DNA of 64,000 nt, taken from assembly GCA_046327715.1 (NCBI GenBank), contig JAXLXY010000008.1:124001-188000 (forward strand), read 5' to 3'. Position 1 is the stretch's first letter, and the number at the start of each line of letters is the position of its first letter. Position numbers and translations under genes: made by a program. The notes beneath the pieces were generated by a model that was not told the DNA's origin, ran no database searches, and saw nothing but the letters and a program-made list of their open reading frames with translations. This document shows, piece by piece, positions 33,129 through 40,197 of the stretch. This stretch comes from JADJOM01 sp046327715 (GTDB taxonomy: Bacteria; Gemmatimonadota; Gemmatimonadetes; Gemmatimonadales; GWC2-71-9).

Positions 33129-35090
33129 TTGACCTCCACCCGCCTGCGCGCTCCGCTCCTGCTCGCCGCCTGCCTGCTCGGCACGGCCGCGTTTCCGCTC
33201 CACGCGGATGACGGCGGCGATCCTGCGCCGGTCCGGGCGGCGCTCGCGCGGGCGCGGGACAGCCGACCGTCGGCCGCGGCGATGCACCTGCGGGCGGCTG
33301 CGGACAGCACCCCCGAGATCGCCGACTGGCTGCTGCTCCGGGCCGCGGCGCTCGCAGCGGATTCCCTCGAACGGAATGCTCTCTACGCACGGATCCAGCT
33401 GCCGGTGGTCCGGGCCCGGATCGGGCTCACCGAGGCGGCGGCCCGCGAGCGCCAGGGCGATCTCGCCGGCGCCGCGCGCACCTTTGATTCCCTCGGTCTG
33501 TTCATCGACGCCACCCGGCTGCGGCTGCGCCAGGCCCGCACCGACACCCAGCGCCGGGGCCTGCGCGACGGGCTGCTGAGCATCGCCCGCCAGCGCGCCG
33601 GGACCGCGGCGGCGCAGGAAGCGCTCAAGTTCCTCGCCTCACCCACTGTCGTGCTGACGCCACAGGAGGCGCTGGCGGTAGCCCGGCTGGCCGGCCACTC
33701 GGGGCTCCCGCTCGAGGCCGCCCTCCTCTATTCCCGCGCGGTGCGGCGCGGCCCCGCCGAGCCTGCCGACCTGCTGGCCTACGCCCGTGCGCTGGCTTCG
33801 CTGCGCCGGCATCGCGAAGCCATCACCACCTTCCACCGTATCCCGGCCACCTCGCCGTTCGCCGCCGAGGCGCTGTATGGCGAGGCCGCCTCGCGGGCAC
33901 GCCTCGGTGAGCGGTCCGCGGCCCGCGCCGCGCTCGCCCGGCTGCTGCAGCGGTTCCCGGAGGATTCACTCACCACGCCGCGCGCGCTGTTCCTGCGCGG
34001 CAGCCTGGCCTGGGAGGAGGGCGAGCACGGCGAGGCACGCGAGCCGTGGCTGGCGCTGGTCAGCCGGTACCCGCACGCCGACTCGGTGGGCCGGGCGGGG
34101 TTCCTCGCCGCGCTCGCGCTCTATGAGGAGGGGCGGATCGACCAGGCTGCCGCGGAGTGGCACCGGATCCACCAGCTCGATGCGGGCGCCGATGGACAGG
34201 CCGCGGGGTACTGGGCCGCTCGCGCCTCGAGCGAGGCCGGCGACTCGGGCCGCGCCACGATGCTGTGGCAGTCGGTCATGGCGCGCGACTCCGTGTCCTA
34301 CTACGCCTACGCGAGCGCAGCGCGGCTCGGCATCCCCGGCTGGCAGCCGGCACCGGCGCCGGACCGCTTCACCCACTTCCTCGATGTCGACAGCGCCATG
34401 AGCCGCATCGGCCTGCTCAAGGCCGCGGGCATGGTGGAGGAAGCGTCGTGGGAGCGCGCCTGGCTCACCTCCGAGCGGGTCCGCTCGCCCCAGCGCCTCC
34501 TCTCCGTGGCCGACGCCTTCCGGCGCCTGGGCGATGCCGATGCATCCATCGCGAGCGCCCGCACGGCCCTCGCCCGTGGCGCCCCGCGCGACGCGCGCAC
34601 CTACCGGCTGCTCTACCCCCGCCACTATGAGGAGAACCTCACCGCGGAGGCTCAGGCCATCGGCGTGGATCCGCTGGTGGTGGCCGCGCTCATCCGGCAG
34701 GAGTCGGCGTGGAATGCCGGGGCTCGCTCTCGAGTGGGCGCCCGGGGGCTGATGCAGGTGATGCCCGCCACGGGCCGGCTCATCGCCCGGCAGCTCGGCG
34801 TACGCGGCTGGCGGGTGGATCACCTCGACGAGCCCGCGCTCAACCTGCGCTTCGGCACCTTCTACCTGGGCCAGGTGCTGCAGCGGTTCAATGGGGACCT
34901 GGTGCGCGCCCTCGCGGCCTACAACGCGGGGCCAGGCCGGGTGCCGCTCTGGTCCTTCGGCCGCGCGGCGGAAGACCCCGAGCTCTTCATCGAGCGGATC
35001 GGCTTCAAGGAGACCCGCGACTACGTCCGGACCATTCAGCGCAACGTGGCGCTCTACCGCGCCCTGTATCCCGCGCACCCGGCCACCTGA
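33129..35090 (+). CDS. Soluble lytic murein transglycosylase (Slt70 type)
   Basis: 653 aa. N-terminal signal peptide (RLRAPLLLAACLLGTAAFPLHA) and then a long alpha-superhelical domain made of TPR-like repeats (residues 60-480). The C-terminal SLT domain carries the catalytic Glu in LIRQESAWNAGARSRVGARGLMQVMPATG and AALAAYNAGPGRVPLW-type motifs. It cleaves the MurNAc-GlcNAc bond of peptidoglycan in the periplasm with formation of 1,6-anhydroMurNAc. The start is TTG at 33129, because an in-frame stop at 33120-33122 rules out anything upstream. No ribosome site is obvious. It fits functionally with the muropeptide recycling genes at 3-10 kb, though distant. Confidence 0.9.
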   Translation: MTSTRLRAPLLLAACLLGTAAFPLHADDGGDPAPVRAALARARDSRPSAAAMHLRAAADSTPEIADWLLLRAAALAADSLERNALYARIQLPVVRARIGLTEAAARERQGDLAGAARTFDSLGLFIDATRLRLRQARTDTQRRGLRDGLLSIARQRAGTAAAQEALKFLASPTVVLTPQEALAVARLAGHSGLPLEAALLYSRAVRRGPAEPADLLAYARALASLRRHREAITTFHRIPATSPFAAEALYGEAASRARLGERSAARAALARLLQRFPEDSLTTPRALFLRGSLAWEEGEHGEAREPWLALVSRYPHADSVGRAGFLAALALYEEGRIDQAAAEWHRIHQLDAGADGQAAGYWAARASSEAGDSGRATMLWQSVMARDSVSYYAYASAARLGIPGWQPAPAPDRFTHFLDVDSAMSRIGLLKAAGMVEEASWERAWLTSERVRSPQRLLSVADAFRRLGDADASIASARTALARGAPRDARTYRLLYPRHYEENLTAEAQAIGVDPLVVAALIRQESAWNAGARSRVGARGLMQVMPATGRLIARQLGVRGWRVDHLDEPALNLRFGTFYLGQVLQRFNGDLVRALAAYNAGPGRVPLWSFGRAAEDPELFIERIGFKETRDYVRTIQRNVALYRALYPAHPAT

Positions 35091-35101
35091 CCCTGCGGGG
35101 G

Positions 35102-35130
35102 TTGCGCAATCGGGAGCCCCTGGGTAGCTT
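35102..35130 (+). promoter_or_regulatory. Promoter of the candidate small RNA
   Basis: TTGCGC at 35102-35107, exactly 17 bp, TAGCTT at 35125-35130. The -10 is identical to that of erpA. It begins 11 bp beyond the transglycosylase stop codon and no plus-strand gene follows. Confidence 0.65.
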
Positions 35131-35136
35131 ATTGCC

Positions 35137-35235
35137 CAACAGACATAGCCCTTACGGGCCCCGGAGGCGGCAACCGGGTGATGCCAGGCCGCAGCGAGGC
35201 GCTCGGTCCCACAAGGGATCGGGCGTTTTGGTTTT
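35137..35235 (+). ncRNA. Candidate small RNA, about 98 nt
   Basis: A stand-alone transcription unit between two convergent genes. A promoter at 35102-35130 is followed by about 60 bases with small hairpins (GCCC-TTAC-GGGC at 35148-35159, GCGGC...GCCGC at about 35167-35192). It ends in an 11-bp stem CGCTCGGTCCC/GGGATCGGGCG (35200-35225) with loop ACAA and TTTTGGTTTT. No open reading frame of interest lies in it. I compared it with SRP RNA, 6S RNA and known riboswitch motifs and found no match: the AGG...AGCAG core of SRP RNA is missing. Function unknown; base-pairing regulator or orphan leader are possible. Confidence 0.6.
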
Positions 35236-35269
35236 CCCCCCGCCGGGCCAGCCGCGACCGGTCGGCCGC

Positions 35270-35518
35270 CTACTCCGACCCCTTCACCTTGAGCCGGCCC
35301 TCGTTCTCCCGGATGAAGGCGCGGATGTCATCGGCCATGTCGAGCAGTTTCTCCCACTGTTCCTTGTAGAACGTGATCGGGAAGCGGCCAAGGCCATAGA
35401 CCGACACGCCGCCCTTCTCGCTCACCTTGAGGCTGACGCCCCGCTGGGTGCGGTTCTTGAGGGCCGCGTTCTCGGCGCGGAGGCGTTCCAGCTCGGCCTT
35501 CATCTCGTCGTCGGACAT
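35270..35518 (-). CDS. Small conserved-type protein with coiled-coil start (82 aa)
   Basis: 82 aa. N-terminal acidic coiled coil (MKAELERLRAENAALKN) followed by KVSEKGGVSVYGLGRFPIT and YKEQWEKLLDMADDIRAFI. A similar short protein, with a GGVSVYGLGRFPVTLYKEQW-type core, is known from several phyla without assigned function; I recall the family but cannot name it. It has no membrane segment. ATG 35518 starts the coiled coil; another ATG four codons upstream is weaker. It is convergent with the candidate small RNA and lies downstream of tRNA-Ala. Function unknown. Confidence 0.75.
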   Translation of the reverse strand: MSDDEMKAELERLRAENAALKNRTQRGVSLKVSEKGGVSVYGLGRFPITFYKEQWEKLLDMADDIRAFIRENEGRLKVKGSE

Positions 35519-35604
35519 GGGATCATTCCTGGGGGTCGGAAGCGTCGGGTCAGACCTGCCATCGATGCCGAACGATAACCCCGTGGGGAGGAGTAGACGA
35601 CAAA

Positions 35605-35627
35605 GGGCCGCCTGTGCAGGGCGGCCC
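35605..35627 (-). terminator. Hairpin downstream of tRNA-Ala
   Basis: 8-bp perfect arms GGGCCGCC / GGCGGCCC with a 7-base loop. On the minus strand TTTGTCGTC follows. It is about 95 bp beyond the tRNA 3' end. Confidence 0.5.
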
Positions 35628-35720
35628 CTCGTCCGAATGGTGCGAAAGTGGAGCGGACCGGGATCGAGCCGAAGGCGACCGAGGCCGCGCAGCGGCCGCA
35701 GGTCAACCGGTGCCTGGCCA

Positions 35721-35793
35721 TGGAGCGGATGGGGTTCGAACCCACGACCCCCTGCTTGCAAAGCAGGTGCTCTCCCAGCTGAGCTACCGCCCC
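35721..35793 (-). tRNA. tRNA-Ala (TGC anticodon)
   Basis: 73 nt without encoded CCA. Acceptor GGGGCGG pairs with CCGCTCC (one G-T). D arm GCTC...GAGC, anticodon stem CCTGC/GCAGG with loop TTTGCAA giving anticodon TGC, and T loop TTCGAAC all fit. It reads GCA and other GCN alanine codons. The 3' nucleotide is A and the CCA must be added. Confidence 0.95.
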
Positions 35794-35878
35794 GAACGCG
35801 GGTGAAGATAGTGGGACGGAGCAGCAGAGGGAACGGTGGGAGAACCCCGCGGGCCTCGTTCCGGTTCCTCCCTTCCCG

Positions 35879-36349
35879 CTAGGCACCGCCCAGGCGCAGC
35901 GCCGCCACCCGCGTCGACTGCCAGCGGCCCGCGCCCGAGAACGCCACCGCGAGCAGGAACAGCCCGAGGCCCACCGACCCGTCGCCCCAGGCCATCACCC
36001 CCGGCGTCAGAAGGAACATCACCAGCCCCAGGTCGGTGGCGCCCACCACGAGCACGTTCAGCCAGAACCCGAGGGTCGAGTTCCGCCAGTTGAGCGTCAC
36101 GGCGATGCCGGTCACCAGCAGTCCGATCCAGAGCAGGTTGAACGCCCCCATGCCCATGAACGCGGCCGCGGGGTCCGGGACCGGGTTCGCGGCGGGGTCG
36201 AACGGGAGACCGCTGGCGATCATCGCCGTCAGGCCGGGGCCGCCGGCGCTCGCCAGCGCACGGAGTTGCAGCCCGGCGCCGAGGACGTGCAGGAGGCCCC
36301 AGAGGGCAAACCAGACTGCTCCGGTGCGTGTGGCCCAGTTGGCGGACAT
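35879..36349 (-). CDS. Hypothetical four-helix membrane protein
   Basis: 156 aa with four hydrophobic segments (GAVWFALWGLLHVLGAGLQL, FNLLWIGLLVTGIAVTLNW, LGFWLNVLVVGATDLGLVMFL, VGLGLFLLAVAF). No family name is recognised; it looks like a small DoxX-like or DUF-type integral membrane protein. It starts 3 bp after the stop of the ArsR-SRPBCC gene, same direction, so it is co-transcribed and probably regulated by that repressor. Function unknown. Confidence 0.7.
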   Translation of the reverse strand: MSANWATRTGAVWFALWGLLHVLGAGLQLRALASAGGPGLTAMIASGLPFDPAANPVPDPAAAFMGMGAFNLLWIGLLVTGIAVTLNWRNSTLGFWLNVLVVGATDLGLVMFLLTPGVMAWGDGSVGLGLFLLAVAFSGAGRWQSTRVAALRLGGA

Positions 36350-36352
36350 GGC

Positions 36353-37204
36353 TCATCCCTCCACGGTGGTGGGCCGCTCGGGACGTCGGCCCTGTTCGAT
36401 GTACGGCTTGAGAATGTCGTTGAGCAGCCAGCGCCAGCCGTGCTCCAGCCCCTTGAGCGCATCATCGCCGAGCAGGCCGAAGGGCGTGTCGCGGAAGGAA
36501 ACCAGCGTGGCGCCGGCCTTGGTGCCCGGCTTGAGCCGAAAGGTGGTGACGGAGCGGGCGGGGCCGCCGAAGTCGGCTGACATGTCCCCGGCCCACTGCA
36601 GGACCCGGTTCTCCTCGAACACCGTGATGGTGCCGAAGAGCGACCCCTCGCCGCCGCCCCAGTCTTCCAGGACGTGTCCGCCGACCCGACCATCCAGGAC
36701 GAACCGCTTGGGACTGGTGCCGACGTAGAACTGCTTGGGCCACCATTCGCCAATCTGGGTCGTCAGCGCGCGCCAGACGGTTTCAGGGGGTGCGGCGACC
36801 TCGACCTCAAGCTGGATGTCCAGCGCCCGGAACTGGGCCGATGCTGCCATGGCGTCCTCCTGCGTGCGTTCGGCGTGGGACTTGAGCCGCAGCAGCCGAT
36901 CTGCGGCGAGGGCTTCATACGGACGGATCCACCGCTGGGCGATCTGCTGGATCGGGAGCGGATTGAGCGAATTCCAGCGCTGCCGGCCCTCCCGCCGCAC
37001 GAGCACCAGGCCGGCCTCGACCAGAACCTCGAGGTGCTTCATGACCCCGAATCGAGACAAGCGGAAGTGATCGGCGAGTTCGCCCGTCGTCCGGGCCCGC
37101 GCGCGGAGGAGGTCGAGAATGGCGCGGCGGGTAGGATCCGCTAGTGCGCGCCAGACCGGAGTCAGCGCCTCGGGAATGTCCGGTTGCCGTATCGACTCGC
37201 CCAT
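36353..37204 (-). CDS. ArsR-family repressor fused to an SRPBCC (AHSA1-like) domain
   Basis: 283 aa. Residues 8-110 are a winged helix of ArsR type (VWRALADPTRRAILDLLRARARTTGELADHF, then FGVMKHLEVLVEAGLVLVRREGRQRW). Residues 128-275 are an SRPBCC ligand-binding domain (ALDIQLEVEVAAPPETVWRALT, EENRVLQWAGDM, KGLEHGWRWLLNDILKPYIEQG). No metal-binding Cys or His pair is visible, so the ligand is probably a hydrophobic small molecule. The ATG at 37204 lies inside a perfect palindrome and about 8 bases behind a -10, so the mRNA should be leaderless and self-repressed. The downstream membrane gene is part of the operon. Confidence 0.88.
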   Translation of the reverse strand: MGESIRQPDIPEALTPVWRALADPTRRAILDLLRARARTTGELADHFRLSRFGVMKHLEVLVEAGLVLVRREGRQRWNSLNPLPIQQIAQRWIRPYEALAADRLLRLKSHAERTQEDAMAASAQFRALDIQLEVEVAAPPETVWRALTTQIGEWWPKQFYVGTSPKRFVLDGRVGGHVLEDWGGGEGSLFGTITVFEENRVLQWAGDMSADFGGPARSVTTFRLKPGTKAGATLVSFRDTPFGLLGDDALKGLEHGWRWLLNDILKPYIEQGRRPERPTTVEG

Positions 37205-37226
37205 ATGTGACTAATTTATCACATAT
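37203..37226 (-). promoter_or_regulatory. Palindromic operator and leaderless promoter of the ArsR-SRPBCC gene
   Basis: Perfect 8-bp arms ATATGTGA / TCACATAT with an 8-bp spacer. On the minus strand TTGACG, 16 bp and TAAATT form the promoter, with the -10 inside the palindrome and the ATG 8 bases behind it. This is a strong sign of autorepression. Confidence 0.75.
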
Positions 37227-37433
37227 TTTCCCCGCGTCAAGCCCGATCACACGCCGCGATGAAACGTATTGTGTTGATTGCACTTCGGATGCCCAGTGAG
37301 ACAGAAGCCGCTTCGGGCCCGCCGGCCCGGTGGGTCTGGTCGTCAGGCCCCCACACTCACCGGGAACCTTTCCGACCCCGTGCCGGGCGCCGGACGGGGC
37401 GGAGGAGGGAAACCCAGTGCTCGCGCGGGGCTG

Positions 37434-37832
37434 CTACCAGGCCAGCAGGCCCAGCTCGTCGAGGAGCGCCGCCACCGGGACCAGCGACCCGACGCTTGGC
37501 TCCCGCTTGAAGGCGTGCGCGGCCTCGCGCAGGGCCGCCGTACCGGACCGGCCGGTCGAGAGGCGATAGCGCCGGTGGGCATCGCCCAGCTCGCGGAACA
37601 CGCTCCGCAGGCAGGCGCGCTCCCGGGCGATCGCGGCCTCGCCCTCTGCCGGCGACGGTACCAGGCTGAGCTCGCCCCGGGCGGGCTTGCGGCGGGATTT
37701 AGGCCGGGAGGCGCGGTGGCGGCGATCGAACATCTTCCCGGCCAGGTCCAGGCGCTCAAGCACCCGGGCGGTCATCGGGTCCACGCCCGGCGTGCCGCGC
37801 GACCGGGAGGAGGAACGGGGGGAGTCTGACAT
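37434..37832 (-). CDS. Hypothetical protein with basic N-terminal half (132 aa)
   Basis: 132 aa. The first 55 residues are Ser/Arg/Pro-rich (SDSPRSSSRSRGTPG, RRHRASRPKSRRKPARG). The second half is helical (AIARERACLRSVFRELGDAHRRYRLS). The C-terminus ends in ELGLLAW. No recognised domain, membrane segment or signal peptide. ATG 37832 chosen; the longer open frame upstream is not supported because a promoter for the cold-shock gene lies there on the other strand. Function unknown. The basic tail may contact nucleic acid (speculative). Confidence 0.5.
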   Translation of the reverse strand: MSDSPRSSSRSRGTPGVDPMTARVLERLDLAGKMFDRRHRASRPKSRRKPARGELSLVPSPAEGEAAIARERACLRSVFRELGDAHRRYRLSTGRSGTAALREAAHAFKREPSVGSLVPVAALLDELGLLAW

Positions 37833-37928
37833 GCGCACCAGCCTTGTCGTGGGATGGCTGCCGGCTGGTACCGCACCAGACCGATGGAGGAAGATAACCG
37901 GGTCCCCCACTCCCCGTGGCCTGATGCA

Positions 37929-37957
37929 TTGCCTTTTCACGGCGGGGGTGGTACAAT
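37929..37957 (+). promoter_or_regulatory. Promoter of the cold-shock gene
   Basis: TTGCCT at 37929-37934, exactly 17 bp, TACAAT at 37952-37957. The expected start is near 37964, leaving a leader of about 210 bases before the coding region. Confidence 0.7.
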
Positions 37958-37963
37958 ATGGGG

Positions 37964-38175
37964 CGATCGATGCGCCAGTGCGCGGAGAAATTCCGAGCAG
38001 ACGGTTGAGGCCCAGCACATTGCTGGGTCTCTTTTGCTTCCAGGATCGCATGCAGCGGTGGGGGAGTTCCCCACGTTGTGGGAGCACCCCCGCCCGTGAG
38101 GGTTTGTCACGGACATGGAGAGGCGGCGCCGGCGACCTGCCGGAGAACCCCTCTCGAACACCAAGGAGTATGGCA
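37964..38175 (+). promoter_or_regulatory. Long structured leader of the cold-shock gene with internal terminator
   Basis: The 343-bp gap between the hypothetical gene and the cold-shock gene holds no protein gene. Its first 72 transcribed bases carry small hairpins (GCGC-CAGT-GCGC, CGGA-GAAAT-TCCG). They end in an 11-bp stem GAGGCCCAGCA/TGCTGGGTCTC at 38007-38031 followed by TTTT, an intrinsic terminator. A second pairing region, TCCCCAC...GTGGGA, lies further down. The layout is that of an attenuated leader or of a short RNA upstream of the gene. Confidence 0.6.
38007..38035 (+). terminator. Intrinsic terminator within the cold-shock leader
   Basis: Stem GAGGCCCAGCA / TGCTGGGTCTC (11 bp, one G-T), loop CAT, then TTTTGC. 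It lies 135 bp before the gene it would control. Confidence 0.65.
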
Positions 38176-38391
38176 ATGCGTACGACCGGCACTGTGAAGT
38201 GGTTCAACGACGCGAAGGGCTTCGGCTTCATCACCCCCGAGGGCGGCGCGAAGGATTGCTTCGTGCATCACTCGGCGATCATCGGTGATGGCTACCGGTC
38301 CCTCGCCGAAGGCGAGCGGGTGGAGTTCGACGTGGTCCAGGGCCCCAAGGGTCCGGCCGCCGAGAAGGTCAGCCGCGTCGCGGCCAGCTGA
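38176..38391 (+). CDS. cspA: Cold-shock protein (CspA family)
   Basis: 71 aa OB-fold RNA chaperone. RNP1 motif KGFGFIT and RNP2 motif CFVHHSAI are present, as is the TGTVKWFNDAKGFG start. It binds single-stranded RNA and melts secondary structure, usually in the cold. ATG at 38176 is preferred over the ATG at 38170, because AAGGAG (38163-38168) has the right 7-base distance to it. The long structured leader with an internal terminator suggests post-initiation control, as is known in a general way for Csp genes, which have temperature-responsive leaders. Confidence 0.95.
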   Translation: MRTTGTVKWFNDAKGFGFITPEGGAKDCFVHHSAIIGDGYRSLAEGERVEFDVVQGPKGPAAEKVSRVAAS

Positions 38392-38419
38392 ATCGCGCCG
38401 CAGTGAGCTTGTAGGCACC

Positions 38420-38445
38420 GCCCGCCTGACCCCGGTCAGGCGGGC
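38420..38445. terminator. Hairpin between cold-shock gene and convergent gene
   Basis: Perfect 11-bp arms GCCCGCCTGAC / GTCAGGCGGGC, loop CCCG. It covers the stop codon of the minus-strand gene and lies 28 bp after cspA. Confidence 0.65.
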
Positions 38446-38849
38446 GGTGTCACGTTCGGGGGGGCCGCCCGCCCGGCAGGGGCATCAAACCAGGCCAGCG
38501 CGGCGGCGGGCGTGGGAAAGCTCTGCACCTCGAGCCCCACGTGGGTGTCCACCACCGCGAGGTACCGGGCGGCAATCGCAAGCCGGTGGATGGCCGGCGG
38601 CACCAGCGCGATCCGCCCCGGGATGCGGTCTCGCCGGGCGGCCAGGAAGCGTGCCACCGCCAGCGCCTCCCGCCCCTCTGCGAGGTACTCAGCCTCCCGC
38701 AGGTCGAACAGGATGTCGAATCCGGGCTGGTAGTCGGGGTGGTCGATCACGGCATCGATCGAGGCGTAGATCTCGTCGAGCCGGCCGTCGCCGGTGCGCA
38801 CGGCGAGGACACGCCGACGGGCGGCGTCGACCGACACGGTGAAGGGCAT
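38436..38849 (-). CDS. Hypothetical STAS/SpoIIAA-like protein (137 aa)
   Basis: 137 aa without membrane segments. Pattern of beta-alpha units (FTVSVDAARRRVLAVRTGDGRLDEIYASIDAVIDHPDYQPGFDILFDLREAEYL) resembles the SpoIIAA/STAS-like fold of small cytoplasmic proteins. FDILFDLREAEYLA in particular resembles the core strand of such proteins, and AAALAWFDAP its last helix. The assignment is a pattern guess, not a match to a named family. Its C-terminal codons overlap the bidirectional terminator. No obvious partner genes; the next upstream gene on the same strand is the diguanylate cyclase, about 270 bp away. Confidence 0.6.
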   Translation of the reverse strand: MPFTVSVDAARRRVLAVRTGDGRLDEIYASIDAVIDHPDYQPGFDILFDLREAEYLAEGREALAVARFLAARRDRIPGRIALVPPAIHRLAIAARYLAVVDTHVGLEVQSFPTPAAALAWFDAPAGRAAPPNVTPPA

Positions 38850-39119
38850 GCGGACTCCCGGAGGGGGCGGGACGCACCAGTCTGACGCCGGAAGATCCCG
38901 CCGGACCGGGGGCGGGTCAAGCGACGCAGACGGCGCGCAGGGGCGAGTACGCGCCCCGCGGCCGCGGCGGAGGGGATGCAGGAGGGGGCCACGACCCACC
39001 GCGAGGTGCTGTCGCGGCACGGGCTCCCGCCCACCCGGGTGGACGACCGGATGGCGGCGGTGGCGACGTTCGATGTGCAGACCCAGCAGGCCCCCGCCGG
39101 CCGGCGGGGGTGCCCCTGG

Positions 39120-40037
39120 TCAGCCGGGAGCGGCGGGGTGTTGGCCCGAATGGCGGCCCGACCGCTTCCCCTCGTACATCCGCTGGTCGGCAAGGGCGAC
39201 GAGCGCCTCCGCCGTACCGCCCTCGTCGGGAAAGAGCGCGATGCCGACGGCCGCCTCGATCCGGCACGGGCCGTCGGGCAGGGGGATGTGCCGGGCGATC
39301 TCCTCCTGGAGCTTCTCGCAGCAGTGCTCCGCCTGCCGCGGAACCCGGAGCCCCTGCAGCATCACGACGAACTCGTCACCCCCCAGGCGCGCCACCAGGT
39401 CGGAGGTCCGCAGCCAGCCGCGGACCCGCTCGGCCACGGTGCGGAGGACGAGGTCGCCGGCGGCGTGCCCCCGCTCGTCGTTGATGACCTTGAAGCCGTT
39501 GAGGTCGAGGAACAGCAGGGCCAGCCGGCTCCCGGAGCGGCGGTGCACGTGCAGGGCGTGGCGGAGGTGCTCCAGGAAGAGCGCGCGGTTGGGCAGGTCG
39601 GTGAGCGGGTCGTGGGTGGCGCGATGGGCCAGCGCCTCCTCTGCCCGCTTGCGGTCGGTGATGTCGCCGAACATCGCAAAGTAGTGCGTGACCCGGCCGG
39701 CGTCGTCCCGCAGGGCAACGATGCTGAGCCACTCCGGGTAGACCTCGCCGGTCTTGCGGCGGTTCCAGATCTCACCCTGCCAGACGCCGTCCTCGGTCAG
39801 GCAGCGCCACATCTCCTGGTAGTAGGCGCGCGAATGGCGGCCCGACTGGAGCACCCGGGGGTTCTTCCCCAGCGCCTCCGCCAGGGTGTACCCGGTAACG
39901 TCGGTGAAGGCCTGGTTGACGTAGAGGATGGTGCCGTCGACGTCGGTGATACTGATGCCTACCCTCGCCTGGGCCACGACGGCAGGCGCGAGTGCGGCGA
40001 GCCCCGGTCCGGGGAGTATGGCGGCGCAGGCGGTCAT
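39120..40037 (-). CDS. PAS-GGDEF diguanylate cyclase
   Basis: 305 aa. PAS domain at residues 20-135 (ITDVDGTILYVNQAFTDVTGYT, GYTLAEALGKNPRVLQSG, PAC motif FGDITDRK). GGDEF domain at 140-305 with catalytic GGDEF at 219-223 and an allosteric RTSD (RxxD) ending five residues before it, so product inhibition by c-di-GMP is expected. It makes cyclic di-GMP from two GTP. ATG at 40037 chosen; longer readings run into the region upstream of the kinase. Signal bound by the PAS domain unknown. No EAL partner in the window. Confidence 0.92.
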   Translation of the reverse strand: MTACAAILPGPGLAALAPAVVAQARVGISITDVDGTILYVNQAFTDVTGYTLAEALGKNPRVLQSGRHSRAYYQEMWRCLTEDGVWQGEIWNRRKTGEVYPEWLSIVALRDDAGRVTHYFAMFGDITDRKRAEEALAHRATHDPLTDLPNRALFLEHLRHALHVHRRSGSRLALLFLDLNGFKVINDERGHAAGDLVLRTVAERVRGWLRTSDLVARLGGDEFVVMLQGLRVPRQAEHCCEKLQEEIARHIPLPDGPCRIEAAVGIALFPDEGGTAEALVALADQRMYEGKRSGRHSGQHPAAPG

Positions 40038-40129
40038 GCACCGAATATCGGCCAGAACGTGACCTGAGTTGATACAGGGAATCCCGCCTGGGACAGTCGC
40101 CGGAGCGGACCCAATCTCCACCCAGCCCG

Positions 40130-40156
40130 CACAGTTCCTTCACAGTATCCGCACAG
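40130..40156 (+). promoter_or_regulatory. Triple CACAG direct repeat upstream of the sensor kinase gene
   Basis: CACAG at 40130, 40141 and 40152, exactly 11 bp apart. Direct repeats with 11-bp period are the binding form of OmpR/PhoB-type regulators. A similar set lies at 42567. Probable autoregulatory box. Confidence 0.6.
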
Positions 40157-40197
40157 CTTCGGCTTGCGCGGGCCCCCCGGTGCCGAGACACTAGAGC

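Noticed and set aside
35137..35235. SRP (4.5S) RNA candidate
   Set aside because: A CCAGG stretch is present, but the GGAA tetraloop and the AGCAG side of the universal SRP core are missing.
35649..35720. Degenerate tRNA next to tRNA-Ala
   Set aside because: Only the last nine bases match; no D or anticodon arm can be drawn.
37227..37433. Small plus-strand frame from 37259
   Set aside because: Low-complexity Arg/Pro/Gly protein, no ribosome site; treated as non-coding spacer.
38850..39119. Possible small gene between the STAS-like gene and the cyclase
   Set aside because: Frames there are continuations of shadows (for example from 38976); no ribosome site or family pattern. I see nothing else in this 270-bp gap.
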